Origin: Lachnospiraceae bacterium
GTDB lineage: Bacteria; Bacillota; Clostridia; Lachnospirales; Lachnospiraceae
NCBI GenBank assembly: GCA_017465095.1
Contig: JAFTWX010000085.1
Coordinates: 1 to 64,000 of the forward strand
Direction: 5' to 3'
DNA: 64,000 bases
Positions 1-7,973 of the stretch are shown piece by piece (position 1 is the stretch's first letter; each line of letters opens with the position of its first letter). Under the pieces are notes generated by a model, which was given only the letters and a program-made list of their open reading frames with translations, searched no databases and had not been told where the DNA came from. The translations under genes were made by a program, and so were the position numbers.

Positions 1-1
1 A

Positions 2-661
2 AAACTCCGGATTATGAAAGGGGTTCCAAATAAGAACAGAGTGGAGGAAGTGCTGGAAATCGTGGGACTTTCCGACACAGGGAAAAAAACAGTAAAGAAT
101 TTTTCTCTCGGTCTGCGCCAAAGACTCGGAATCGCTATTGCCCTTATGACAAAGCCGGAAATCATGGTGCTTGACGAGCCGATTAACGGTTTGGATCCGG
201 AAGGGATCGTTGAGATTCGAAATTTATTATTAAAGCTGAATAAAGAAGAGCATATCACCATTATGATTTCTTCACATATTTTAACAGAGTTATCGTTGCT
301 TTGCAGTGATTATATTTTTATTCATCATGGGGAACTGATACAATCGGTTTCCGCAGATAATCTTCGTAAAATTTGTAAGGAATACTATCATATTCATACC
401 GATAATGATGCCAGGGCACTTGTGATTTTACAGGAAAAAGGCTTTGCCGGTCAGGTTGAGGTGGAAGAGGACGGAAGTATCAGACTTTATGAGGGCCTCA
501 GTGATGTGACAAAAATTTCAAAGGCTTTATATGACGGCGGAGTAATACCGGTTACTTTGCACATGGTAGAAGCAAATCTTGAAAAATATTATATGGATAT
601 GGTAGGTGAACAAAATGTGGAATCTGATGAAGGGGTTAAATTATCAAATAAAAAGAGATAA
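2..661 (+). CDS. ABC transporter ATP-binding protein (5' end outside window)
   Basis: The reading frame is open to the left edge, so the start and the Walker A half lie outside the window. The visible part has the ABC signature SLGLRQRLG, Walker B VLDEPINGLDPEG and the SSH switch histidine, so it is a genuine nucleotide-binding domain. It would power the two membrane proteins encoded directly downstream. The next gene starts inside its 3' end, implying translational coupling. The permease partners resemble those of lantibiotic or bacitracin-type immunity exporters, so peptide export or self-protection is a reasonable inference; the substrate cannot be read from sequence. Confidence 0.9.
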   Translation, partial: KLRIMKGVPNKNRVEEVLEIVGLSDTGKKTVKNFSLGLRQRLGIAIALMTKPEIMVLDEPINGLDPEGIVEIRNLLLKLNKEEHITIMISSHILTELSLLCSDYIFIHHGELIQSVSADNLRKICKEYYHIHTDNDARALVILQEKGFAGQVEVEEDGSIRLYEGLSDVTKISKALYDGGVIPVTLHMVEANLEKYYMDMVGEQNVESDEGVKLSNKKR

Positions 662-1412
662 TTTTACAATATATGCAATATTATTCAGTAGTTTTCTGGC
701 GACAGGAATCACCATTTACTCAGCTTTAGTAGAAGAAGGGATGGCATTTTCGGAAATAAACGCAGGATTGTTTTTGGCAAAAAATGCGGAATTTATGGTT
801 GTGGGATGTCTGGTTTTATGTTGTGTACTGGTTGCCAGAATTGTCGGATGGGATATGACCGATAAAACAATTAATTATGAAATTCTGGCGGGGAATTCCA
901 GAAATCATGTGTTTGGCGCAAGAGTTATTTTGACGTTTTTATGGTGTTTGGGAATCAGTGTCATTTATTTGGTAGTGCCCCTTGTTGTGTTGTCTTTTTG
1001 TAACGGCTGGGGACCGAATATGGAGATAAAGGTTGGAGTTTCATGGGTGCTGATATTTATGTTATTGGTATTCCGATTGGTTTGTGAACTTATTTTACTT
1101 ACCGTTCTTTTGAAAAATTGTTTCATATCCATGATCATCGGATGGATATTAAATGAATTTGTGGTACTGGTAACTTTAGTTTATGAAGAGATGATAGGTG
1201 AATTTCCGATTTTTCTGTTTTCACTGTCCGGAATGTTTCAATTCAGTTCTTTTCCGTATAAATTTGAGTATATCGGCGGAAAAGATATTCCGGTATTCGG
1301 ACCGCCGATCGGAAGCGGGGAAATTATGCAGATTATAATATCTGTGATTGTGGTTTCCGGACTTACACTTTTGGTGGCAAAAACGCAATTTAATAAACAG
1401 GATATGAGATAG
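615..1412 (+). CDS. ABC-2 type transporter permease (immunity-exporter-like)
   Basis: About 265 residues with roughly six hydrophobic segments, as in ABC-2 permeases of the lantibiotic immunity (EpiE/MutG-like) type. A short soluble stretch after the second segment carries the D-K-T-I-N-Y-E motif that is mirrored as D-K-T-K-H-Y-E in the next gene, so the two permeases are paralogous and probably form a heterodimer. ATG at 615 is preferred over the in-frame GTG at 606 because GGTAGGTG lies 7 bases upstream of it. The gene overlaps the end of the ATPase gene. Confidence 0.85.
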   Translation: MWNLMKGLNYQIKRDNFTIYAILFSSFLATGITIYSALVEEGMAFSEINAGLFLAKNAEFMVVGCLVLCCVLVARIVGWDMTDKTINYEILAGNSRNHVFGARVILTFLWCLGISVIYLVVPLVVLSFCNGWGPNMEIKVGVSWVLIFMLLVFRLVCELILLTVLLKNCFISMIIGWILNEFVVLVTLVYEEMIGEFPIFLFSLSGMFQFSSFPYKFEYIGGKDIPVFGPPIGSGEIMQIIISVIVVSGLTLLVAKTQFNKQDMR

Positions 1413-1427
1413 ATTGGGAGAGATAAC

Positions 1428-2207
1428 ATGAAGCAGATTATGAAAGCACAGCTGTATCAGCTTAGAAAAAACAGAATCCTATGGCTGATTTTCTTTGTGA
1501 TATGCATGATGCAAATCACAGGGCCATCGGGCGAAATGTGCTATTACGAAGAAATGATGGCGGGATCAAAATACATAGCGGATTTCGGTTATACGATATT
1601 ACATTTTGCAGTTATTTTTGTGCTTCTTCTTACGGCAGAGATTTGCGGGGGAGATTTTATGGATAAAACCAAGCACTATGAATTGATGGGTGGTTACACG
1701 CGGAAAAAAATATATTTTTCCAGATTCTGGCTGAGTTTTCTGTTGAGTGTGCTATTTATGATTGTGATAAGCATGATTGCAGTGATTACGGCAGTAGTTC
1801 TCGGAGGCTGGGGAGATGAGTTGTCTCCTGGCTGGTGTCTTGTGCGACTTGCGCTTGTGATCTTTCCTATGTTCCGTCTGATTTGTGAGTTTGTTTTTTT
1901 GAGCTATGTGGTAAAAAATGCCTATGTGGTTATGGGAGCGGGTACTTTCGTGTTTTTTGCGGGTATGGTTGGAAATAATCTGATTCCGGAAAAGGCGAGA
2001 TTTTTCAGTGGGCTTGGAACTTTATACGAACTGACAGATTTTCATCCTTGGAGTACCTTTACTCTGGTAGGTGAAAAAATGATTACTCTTTATGATGCGA
2101 CTATGAATGCATCTCAAATTGCAGGTGTGATAGGTTCGTCCATGGTCTTTGGGCTGTTTTTCTTATGGCTTGGTTACAGAGTTTTTTTGAAAGATGATAT
2201 AAACTAG
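1428..2207 (+). CDS. ABC-2 type transporter permease, second subunit
   Basis: 259 residues, about six membrane spans, paralogous to the upstream permease: both have a G-x-D-x-x-D-K-T motif followed by YE and GG after the second span. GGGAGAG precedes the ATG. It lies 15 bases after the first permease and 9 bases before the S41 peptidase gene, so all four genes probably form one transcript. Expected role: membrane half of an exporter with the ATPase at the window edge. Substrate unknown. Confidence 0.85.
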   Translation: MKQIMKAQLYQLRKNRILWLIFFVICMMQITGPSGEMCYYEEMMAGSKYIADFGYTILHFAVIFVLLLTAEICGGDFMDKTKHYELMGGYTRKKIYFSRFWLSFLLSVLFMIVISMIAVITAVVLGGWGDELSPGWCLVRLALVIFPMFRLICEFVFLSYVVKNAYVVMGAGTFVFFAGMVGNNLIPEKARFFSGLGTLYELTDFHPWSTFTLVGEKMITLYDATMNASQIAGVIGSSMVFGLFFLWLGYRVFLKDDIN

Positions 2208-2216
2208 GAGGCATCT

Positions 2217-3857
2217 ATGGTTACTTGTGATATTGTGTGTGTGGGTTTGAATTTGATTCTGGCAGTTTTTTTGTTTTGGCTGGCGGGATTTGCAGAAAAA
2301 AAGAGAAGCGTAAAATGGCGTTTGCTTTATCTGCTGCCATTTCTTGTAACGCTGGTCTTGGTTGCGATATATGAGTTTGAAACATGTATGTTTGGCGTTT
2401 ATTTTGGGGCTTTTCTTCTTGTTTTTGGCATGGTCAGGCAAGAGAAAAAAGAGCGCTGTATTCTATGTTTTGTCAGTGCAATATTTGCGTTTTTATCCCT
2501 CGGAATCTGTCTTTTTTCTCCGGGGTACAGAAGCTATGATTATGCAGCAGACTTCAAGTCCGGATTCGAAGAAATGAAACTGCATTATGTGCTTTCCGAG
2601 CATAAAAGCATAGATTGGGACGGGCTTTATGAAAAGTATCTGCCGTTATTTGAGGAGGCTGACAAAGCCCATGATGAGGTGGAAGCATCCATTGCATGGA
2701 CAAAGTTTGCTATGGAATTTCAAGACGGACATGTCGGCTATGGAATAAAAGATGAAAAAATTGAAAAAATGGCCTACGAAAAAATGTACGGAAATGACTA
2801 TGGTCTGTGTACTATGAAGCTGTCTGACGGAAAGATAGTGGCTGTTATGGTGGAGAGTGGCAGTGAGGCTTACAAAGCAGGTATTCGTAATGGCAGTGAA
2901 ATAACAGCCTGGAATGGTGAGCCGGTTGAAAACTTATCCGGAACAGAAAAGGTTTTCTCGTTTGCAGTGGAAGAGAATGAAGAGTTTTACGAAGCTCTTT
3001 CCATCGCAGGTATGGGAGGTGAGACGGCGGAGGTTTGTTTCATTGCCGAAACAGGTGAGAAGAAAACAGTTACGCTTTCAAAAATCGGGAACTATTATGA
3101 TAGAATGATGGATTGTATTGAAGATGTCATCGATAAAGGGGCTGAAATTTCGAATTTGGAATGGATGCGCGTGGATGAGAGTTCTGCACTTCTTCGTATG
3201 CGATTTATGAATTATGATTCCGAAGAGAATTTTTCTGAGATGGAGACAACGTTGCGGGAGGAGATGCTTGCTTTAAAAGCGGAGGGGGTAACGAATTTGA
3301 TTTTTGATCTTCGCTCGAATTCCGGAGGGTCCGGAAATCATGTGAAGCATATTTTGAAATTGATTGCGCCTTCCGGAGAACATGTATATGCTTATGATGC
3401 GGTGTTTGATAAGAAAACACAAAAGTATAAGATAGACAGTGTTACAGATGACGGAAGTGTGACCTATCAAGTCGGACAGTGTGAGACCTATCAGGGTGAA
3501 AATCTTTGGGGACATGGGAAGATTATAATACTCGTCAATGCCAATACTGTCAGTGCAGGAGATCACTTTGCGATGGCGGCTTCTGCTTATCCGAATGTGA
3601 CTGTGATGGGATTTACCCACAGCAACGGAAGTTGTCAAGGAGTAAATTCTGTGGGATTTGATTATGGAATGTTGACTTATTCGGGAGCACTTTTGTTAAA
3701 TGAGGATGGTAGTGTATTTGTGGACACGGATCATGCCCGCAAAGCGGTGGTACCTTTGGATTTAAAAATTCCGTTTGATCTGCAGGCGGTTTCCGTGTTG
3801 TTTGATGAGGGAGAAGATTATCTGCTTAGAAAAGCGATGGAGGAGTTTGGAAAGTAA
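2217..3857 (+). CDS. Membrane-anchored S41 (C-terminal processing) peptidase
   Basis: 546 residues. Three hydrophobic segments fill about residues 1-105, then an extracytoplasmic region with a PDZ-like stretch near residues 199-245 (AYKAGIRNGSEITAWNG) and an S41 core. The core has FDLRSNSGGSG and NANTVSAGDHFAMAA, where Ser446 is the likely nucleophile. An AGGAGG site precedes the ATG. Known family: tail-specific or Tricorn-core type serine peptidases. Its position directly behind an ABC exporter suggests processing or degradation of an exported or attacking peptide (inference). A terminator follows. Confidence 0.85.
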   Translation: MVTCDIVCVGLNLILAVFLFWLAGFAEKKRSVKWRLLYLLPFLVTLVLVAIYEFETCMFGVYFGAFLLVFGMVRQEKKERCILCFVSAIFAFLSLGICLFSPGYRSYDYAADFKSGFEEMKLHYVLSEHKSIDWDGLYEKYLPLFEEADKAHDEVEASIAWTKFAMEFQDGHVGYGIKDEKIEKMAYEKMYGNDYGLCTMKLSDGKIVAVMVESGSEAYKAGIRNGSEITAWNGEPVENLSGTEKVFSFAVEENEEFYEALSIAGMGGETAEVCFIAETGEKKTVTLSKIGNYYDRMMDCIEDVIDKGAEISNLEWMRVDESSALLRMRFMNYDSEENFSEMETTLREEMLALKAEGVTNLIFDLRSNSGGSGNHVKHILKLIAPSGEHVYAYDAVFDKKTQKYKIDSVTDDGSVTYQVGQCETYQGENLWGHGKIIILVNANTVSAGDHFAMAASAYPNVTVMGFTHSNGSCQGVNSVGFDYGMLTYSGALLLNEDGSVFVDTDHARKAVVPLDLKIPFDLQAVSVLFDEGEDYLLRKAMEEFGK

Positions 3858-3862
3858 AAATA

Positions 3863-3900
3863 AAAAATCAGGCAACAAAAGTTGTCTGATTTTTTAATTT
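3863..3900 (+). terminator. Rho-independent terminator of the ABC/S41 operon
   Basis: A 14-base stem (3863-3876 with 3881-3894) and 4-base loop, with an A-tract on the left arm and a T-tract on the right, immediately after the S41 peptidase stop codon. One G-U pair. Because both flanks are A/T tracts it could act on both strands, but no convergent gene is present. Confidence 0.9.
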
Positions 3901-3917
3901 AAAAGTAAATAGAAATG

Positions 3918-3926
3918 TGTTATGCT
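3918..3926 (+). promoter_or_regulatory. Extended -10 promoter candidate for the methyltransferase-like gene
   Basis: TG-T-TATGCT sits 20 bases upstream of the ATG at 3947. It fits an extended -10 sigma-A element; the -35 region (TTTAAA) is poor. It lies directly after a strong terminator, so an independent start is expected here. Confidence 0.4.
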
Positions 3927-3946
3927 TATTAAAATGGAGGGGTCGC

Positions 3947-4621
3947 ATGAGTAAAACAAAACTTATTATCAGTGCACTTACTAAATACATAGCCGGTTTA
4001 CTTATGGTTACACTTATGCTGTTTTTGCCGTCCGGAACATGGAAATATTTTAACGGCTGGCTGTTTATAGGTCTGTTGTTTGTTCCGATGTTTGTTTTGG
4101 GCGTGGTACTTTTGATAAAGAGCCCGGAACTATTGGAAAAACGTCTTCGCAGCAAGGAAAGTGAGAGTGACCAGAAAAAGGTAATCGGCGCATCGCTTGT
4201 TATGTTTTTGGCAGGATTTATATTGTCGGCGCTGGATTATCGTTTTGGATGGACATACGTTCCGTTTCCGGTTGTGATTGCTGCTGCGGTCATTTTGCTT
4301 GTGTCCTACGGACTTTATGCGGAAGTGATGCGTGAGAATGTGTATTTGTCACGTACGGTGGAAGTGCAGGAAGAACAGAAAGTAATTGATACCGGACTTT
4401 ACGGAATCGTGAGACATCCTATGTATTTTTCGACAGTGCTTTTGTTTTTGTCTATTCCGGTGGTACTTGGATCGTGGATTGGATTCGTAATTTTTTGTAT
4501 CTATCCGTTTTTGTTGGTGAAGCGAATCAGAAATGAAGAAAGCGTTTTAGAAGAAGGACTTGCAGGGTACAAAGAGTATAAAAAGAAAGTAAAGTATCGC
4601 ATGATTCCGTTTGTTTGGTAA
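3947..4621 (+). CDS. Isoprenylcysteine carboxyl methyltransferase (ICMT)-family membrane protein
   Basis: 224 residues from the ATG at 3947, which has GGAGGGG upstream; an earlier in-frame ATG at 3917 has no ribosome site and would add a poor 10-residue tail. Four to five membrane spans. The C-terminal half carries the family core GLYGIVRHPMYFS followed by an R-x-x-x-E-E element, where the SAM-dependent ICMT/PEMT fold binds its cofactor. Bacterial members are small membrane methyltransferases of mostly unknown substrate. It stands alone between two terminator-like structures. Confidence 0.8.
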   Translation: MSKTKLIISALTKYIAGLLMVTLMLFLPSGTWKYFNGWLFIGLLFVPMFVLGVVLLIKSPELLEKRLRSKESESDQKKVIGASLVMFLAGFILSALDYRFGWTYVPFPVVIAAAVILLVSYGLYAEVMRENVYLSRTVEVQEEQKVIDTGLYGIVRHPMYFSTVLLFLSIPVVLGSWIGFVIFCIYPFLLVKRIRNEESVLEEGLAGYKEYKKKVKYRMIPFVW

Positions 4622-4660
4622 TTCGGCCTTTGGCCTGATTATATAAAATTTTATTTAAAA

Positions 4661-4741
4661 GGAGAGTGCTTGTTTGATTAAGTACAACAAAAAGGAGACG
4701 GTAGCATAACCGGGAGGTTTGCTAGCGTAACAAACCTCCCG
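4661..4741 (+). promoter_or_regulatory. Structured leader: possible 11-residue peptide followed by perfect 11-bp hairpin
   Basis: GGAG at 4661-4664 is followed 9 bases later by TTG (4674), opening an 11-codon frame that stops at 4707-4709. Two bases on, CGGGAGGTTTG (4711-4721) and CAAACCTCCCG (4731-4741) form a perfect 11-bp stem with a 9-base loop. No T-run follows, so it is not a typical terminator. The left arm contains GGGAGG and the right arm its complement. The layout resembles a translation-attenuation leader for the acetyltransferase gene 45 bases downstream; this is inference. Confidence 0.4.
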
Positions 4742-4785
4742 CGGTAAGCAGTTGACAGTTAACAACATTCAGGAGGAAAAAAATA

Positions 4786-5433
4786 ATGAATAAAAACTAT
4801 ATGATACGTCAGGAAACAGAAAAGGACTACAGCGTAGTAGAAAACTTAACAAGAGAAGCGTTTTGGAATGTGTACAAAGAAGGCTGCGATGAGCACTATA
4901 TGGTACATGTGATGCGCGGACATGAAGATTTTATCAAAGAACTTGCACTTGTGCTTGAAGTGGACGGTGAGATTATCGGAAATGTCATGTACATGAAAGC
5001 GATGTTGAAGGATAAGGCTGGAAATGAAAAGCCGATTTTAAGTTTCGGTCCGATCAGTATTCATCCGGAGTATCAGCGTATGGGATACAGCCGTATTTTG
5101 CTGGAGTATTCTTTTGAGATTGCAGAAAAACTCGGTTACGATGTAATCGCTAATTTCGGGGATCCGGCAAACTACGTAGCACGCGGTTTTCGCAGCAGTC
5201 ACAGATATCATGTCTGTATGGAAGGTGACGTATATCCGGCGGCTTTGCTCGTCAAACAATTGAAGGAGAATGCACTGGACGGAAGAACCTGGTATTATCA
5301 TGAAAGTCCGGCTTTTGAGGCTATGACAGAGGAAGGACTTGCGCAGTTCGAGGCACAATTTCCACCGAAAAAGAAAGAGTGGAAGCCTAGCCAGGAAATC
5401 TTTTATATTCAGAGCCATTCGACCGTAAGGTAA
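4786..5433 (+). CDS. GNAT family N-acetyltransferase (YhbS-like)
   Basis: 215 residues, ATG preceded by AGGAGG. The acetyl-CoA binding segment is ISIHPEYQRMGYSRIL, which fits the GNAT Q/R-x-x-G-x-G/A loop with a tyrosine in place of the last glycine. The GPISIHP strand before it is typical of YhbS-like proteins. The C-terminal 70 residues extend beyond the core. Substrate is not predictable. It is a single-gene unit with a long structured leader upstream and a strong terminator downstream. Confidence 0.85.
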   Translation: MNKNYMIRQETEKDYSVVENLTREAFWNVYKEGCDEHYMVHVMRGHEDFIKELALVLEVDGEIIGNVMYMKAMLKDKAGNEKPILSFGPISIHPEYQRMGYSRILLEYSFEIAEKLGYDVIANFGDPANYVARGFRSSHRYHVCMEGDVYPAALLVKQLKENALDGRTWYYHESPAFEAMTEEGLAQFEAQFPPKKKEWKPSQEIFYIQSHSTVR

Positions 5434-5444
5434 TTAGAAAAAAA

Positions 5445-5486
5445 AGGGCTGTTGCTCCGCATTGCGGGGCGACGGCTTTTTTTCTT
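5445..5486 (+). terminator. Rho-independent terminator after the acetyltransferase gene
   Basis: A long stem of about 15 pairs including several G-U pairs, with its loop near 5461-5463, flanked by an A-tract (left) and a seven-T run (right). It separates the acetyltransferase from the long downstream operon. Confidence 0.9.
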
Positions 5487-5517
5487 GTTTTCCGTGGTAT
5501 GTAGCGGAAAGATGTTG

Positions 5518-5523
5518 TATAAT
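5518..5523 (+). promoter_or_regulatory. -10 element for the 18-gene operon
   Basis: A perfect TATAAT lies 38 bases upstream of the carbamoyltransferase ATG and just after a terminator. The hexamer 17 bases upstream, TGGTAT, is a weak -35 match. It is the only good promoter-like element seen before the long co-directional run. Confidence 0.5.
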
Positions 5524-5561
5524 AGAAATGTATTTGCGTTATTGTATTTGGGAGAAAAGAA

Positions 5562-6389
5562 ATGAATCATTTTATTAAGTTGACAGATTATACAGCGAGT
5601 GATATCTATGATCTTTTTAATATGGCGGATGAAGTTTGCCAAGGCAAACATGCGAATGCTTTGAAAGGGAAAAGTGTTGTCCTGTTTTTTCCGGCGTCAA
5701 GCATCCGGACTAGAGTAACATTTGAAAAAGGTATTTATCTGCTTGGCGGTCAGCCGATTCTGTTTCCTACGGAAACACCGGATAAGAAAGAGGATTTGAA
5801 AGATGTTTGCGGCTATCTGAATAACTGGGCAGATATGATTATTGTGAGACATAAGGATATTCAAGTAGTAGAGCAGCTTGCTAAATACTCGGAAGTTCCG
5901 GTGATTAATGCGATGACGGACGTCAATCATCCATGTGAGATATTGACAGACATGTATGCACTTTCGAAAATTCGCAAGGATTTTACAAAGGACAATTATT
6001 TATATGTCGGAAAGTGCGGAAATATCGGGCTGTCATGGAAGGCGGCATCGGAAATTATGGGATTTTCGCTGGAACAGTGTTGCGGAAATGGGTATGAGAT
6101 TGAAGGTATAAAGACATACGACAATATCAATGATGCAATTGTCGGGAAAGATATTGTCTGCACAGATTCACTACCCGGAAATGTACTTCCTGATTTTAAA
6201 AATTGTCAGGTGACAAAAGAAATCATGGATTTTGCAAATAAGGGGGCGATTTTAAATCCTTGTCCGCCGTTTTATCGGGGAGAGGAAGTATCGGAAGATG
6301 TGATAGATTCAGAGTACTTTGTAGGATATGAGTTTAAAAAGCGTTTGCTTGAGGTTCAACAGGCGGTGATGCTGTATTGTCTGAACTAA
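5562..6389 (+). CDS. Divergent ornithine/aspartate carbamoyltransferase-family protein
   Basis: 275 residues, shorter than the usual 305-335. The carbamoyl-phosphate loop is intact (SSIRTRVTFE, the S-x-R-T-R motif), as is a D-x-N-H-P-C-E element corresponding to HPCQ. In the C-terminal domain the HCLP motif of ornithine transcarbamylase is replaced by NPCPP. The second substrate may therefore not be ornithine. Known family: carbamoyl transfer to an amino group. No arginine biosynthesis genes lie nearby; it heads a mixed operon. Calling it argF would over-interpret it. Confidence 0.75.
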   Translation: MNHFIKLTDYTASDIYDLFNMADEVCQGKHANALKGKSVVLFFPASSIRTRVTFEKGIYLLGGQPILFPTETPDKKEDLKDVCGYLNNWADMIIVRHKDIQVVEQLAKYSEVPVINAMTDVNHPCEILTDMYALSKIRKDFTKDNYLYVGKCGNIGLSWKAASEIMGFSLEQCCGNGYEIEGIKTYDNINDAIVGKDIVCTDSLPGNVLPDFKNCQVTKEIMDFANKGAILNPCPPFYRGEEVSEDVIDSEYFVGYEFKKRLLEVQQAVMLYCLN

Positions 6390-6401
6390 GGAGGTAAAAA
6401 C

Positions 6402-6770
6402 ATGTATTTATCAGAATGTTGTGATGTGCGATATGAAGAAGAGAAAAATGTAGTTTTTGTAAAATGGAAAAAGTTTTGTTGTATGGAGGACTATCGTAAA
6501 CCTCTGGAATATGCCTTGGAAATCATTGAAAAGTACGAATGTGACTACGTGGCTGATACGAGGGACGGTTTTGAGAATATTCCGGAGGATACAGCATGGG
6601 TGGCGGACTATTTTATGCCAAAAGCTGCATCACTTGGTTGCGAGTGCATTTATTTTATTATTGATGAAGATAATTCGTTGAAAGAGGAATTGGAGGGACA
6701 GGCAGCGGATTCGGAAGATGTGATTGCGTTTAAGTATATTTATGATTTGGCAGAAGTAGAAAAGCGATGA
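6402..6770 (+). CDS. Small STAS/SpoIIAA-like protein (hypothetical)
   Basis: 122 residues, AGGAGG ribosome site. The pattern of W at about 22, a helix with an LEYALEIIEKY run, a D-T-R stretch and then P-E-D-T-A-W fits the small single-domain STAS/SEC14-like proteins often annotated as SpoIIAA-like. Such proteins bind lipids or act as anti-sigma antagonists in some cases, but no catalytic motif is visible here. It sits 12 bases behind the carbamoyltransferase gene. Function unknown. Confidence 0.6.
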   Translation: MYLSECCDVRYEEEKNVVFVKWKKFCCMEDYRKPLEYALEIIEKYECDYVADTRDGFENIPEDTAWVADYFMPKAASLGCECIYFIIDEDNSLKEELEGQAADSEDVIAFKYIYDLAEVEKR

Positions 6771-6780
6771 GAGGTTACAT

Positions 6781-7479
6781 ATGTCTTTATTTTTATTGAT
6801 TGCATATCTTGTAGTTTTTATACTACAAATCATTTTCTTTGTAAAAGCGATAAAGAAGAAATTAAAGAAATTTTGGATGATTTTGTTTGTGACGGAAATT
6901 ATTTCGATTTTTGTTTCCGTCGGACTGATGCTTTACTATGAAAGTCTGCCGGGATATGGATTTATGCCGGGGCTGTCATACTTGGGTGAAGTACTCTCAA
7001 GTTTTAGCGCAATGATTTTATATGGAATCCTGTTTGTGATTTCTGCAGTCTGTTGCATTGTAATTAGAGAAAAGAAGAATAAGATAACGCCGTTTTTTGC
7101 GCTGATTGCGTTCTTCTTTTTTGTCATGGGAATTACCTTTCTTGGATATGAAATCATCAGTAACATGGATAAAACCAAAAGTGTGGCAACGTTTATCGGT
7201 TATGAAGAAGTCAGGGACGCCGGTGGTGTGCAACAGTGGCCGGTTTTGGAATTCTATGTGGGACAGGAGAAATACCAAAGTCGCTGGCCGGAACTTAAAA
7301 GTTCATCTGTCGGAGATGAAATAGAGATTTATTATTATCCATTGGGAGATTCTTATGAATGTACATTGTATGTGGCGGATTATCGAATGATATATATTAC
7401 AGCGTTTGTTTTGGGAATACTCTTTTTTGTTGCAAGGTGGAAAATATGGAAGAAGCTCAATCAAGGGGGAGACAAATGA
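6781..7479 (+). CDS. DUF3592-like membrane protein
   Basis: 232 residues with four N-terminal membrane spans, an extracytoplasmic beta-rich stretch at about 150-200 (including PVLEFYVGQEKYQSR and VGDEIEIYYYP), and a final span. That loop pattern matches DUF3592 proteins, which are membrane proteins of unknown function common in Firmicutes. It lies 10 bases after the STAS-like gene and overlaps the next gene by four bases (ATGA). Confidence 0.65.
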   Translation: MSLFLLIAYLVVFILQIIFFVKAIKKKLKKFWMILFVTEIISIFVSVGLMLYYESLPGYGFMPGLSYLGEVLSSFSAMILYGILFVISAVCCIVIREKKNKITPFFALIAFFFFVMGITFLGYEIISNMDKTKSVATFIGYEEVRDAGGVQQWPVLEFYVGQEKYQSRWPELKSSSVGDEIEIYYYPLGDSYECTLYVADYRMIYITAFVLGILFFVARWKIWKKLNQGGDK

Positions 7480-7973
7480 AGGAGTTCACAGGGAAACAAA
7501 AGGCCAGATTGAGTACGTTGGCAGCTATTGTATTATATCTTTTATACGGAACACTTGCTTATGCATGGGAAATACGTATGCAGACGCCGCAGATTGACAC
7601 TGTGGACAGTATGCAGATAGACGGCGCGGAATTTGCCGGAATTGCAAATTTATTTGTGGCGGGAACGAACGGTATGGTTTCATTTTTGACTATGATACTT
7701 TCTGTTTTGGCAATGCTGGTGATAGCATTGATTCTTCTTGTGCCATGGAGATGCATAGCGCTACGGAAGTATTCTGTCATCGCGCCGGAAGAGTGCAGAA
7801 TATCAAAATATTTGTTGACGGGATATAGTGTGTGCTCCTTGATCGGCGGATTGATTATACTACGTTTTACGAATTTGTTATATCTTATGGTAATGACAGG
7901 GATATTGACATTTTTAATATGGATTTTTTCTGTTTGGCCGATGGGGAGGAGAGTCAATGAAGAAAATAATTAG
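7476..7973 (+). CDS. Hypothetical four-span membrane protein
   Basis: 165 residues from the ATG at 7476, which forms an ATGA overlap with the preceding stop and has AAGGGGGAG upstream; earlier in-frame starts run far back into the DUF3592-like gene. Four hydrophobic spans at roughly residues 12-30, 55-85, 110-130 and 135-155. I do not recognise the family. It overlaps the following lipoprotein gene by 17 bases, so these three genes are probably translated together, which may mean their products work together at the membrane. Confidence 0.65.
   Translation: MKEFTGKQKARLSTLAAIVLYLLYGTLAYAWEIRMQTPQIDTVDSMQIDGAEFAGIANLFVAGTNGMVSFLTMILSVLAMLVIALILLVPWRCIALRKYSVIAPEECRISKYLLTGYSVCSLIGGLIILRFTNLLYLMVMTGILTFLIWIFSVWPMGRRVNEENN

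Noticed and set aside
4621..4642. Terminator after the methyltransferase-like gene (GGCC-TTT-GGCC)
   Set aside because: The stem is only about four pairs and no proper T-run follows.
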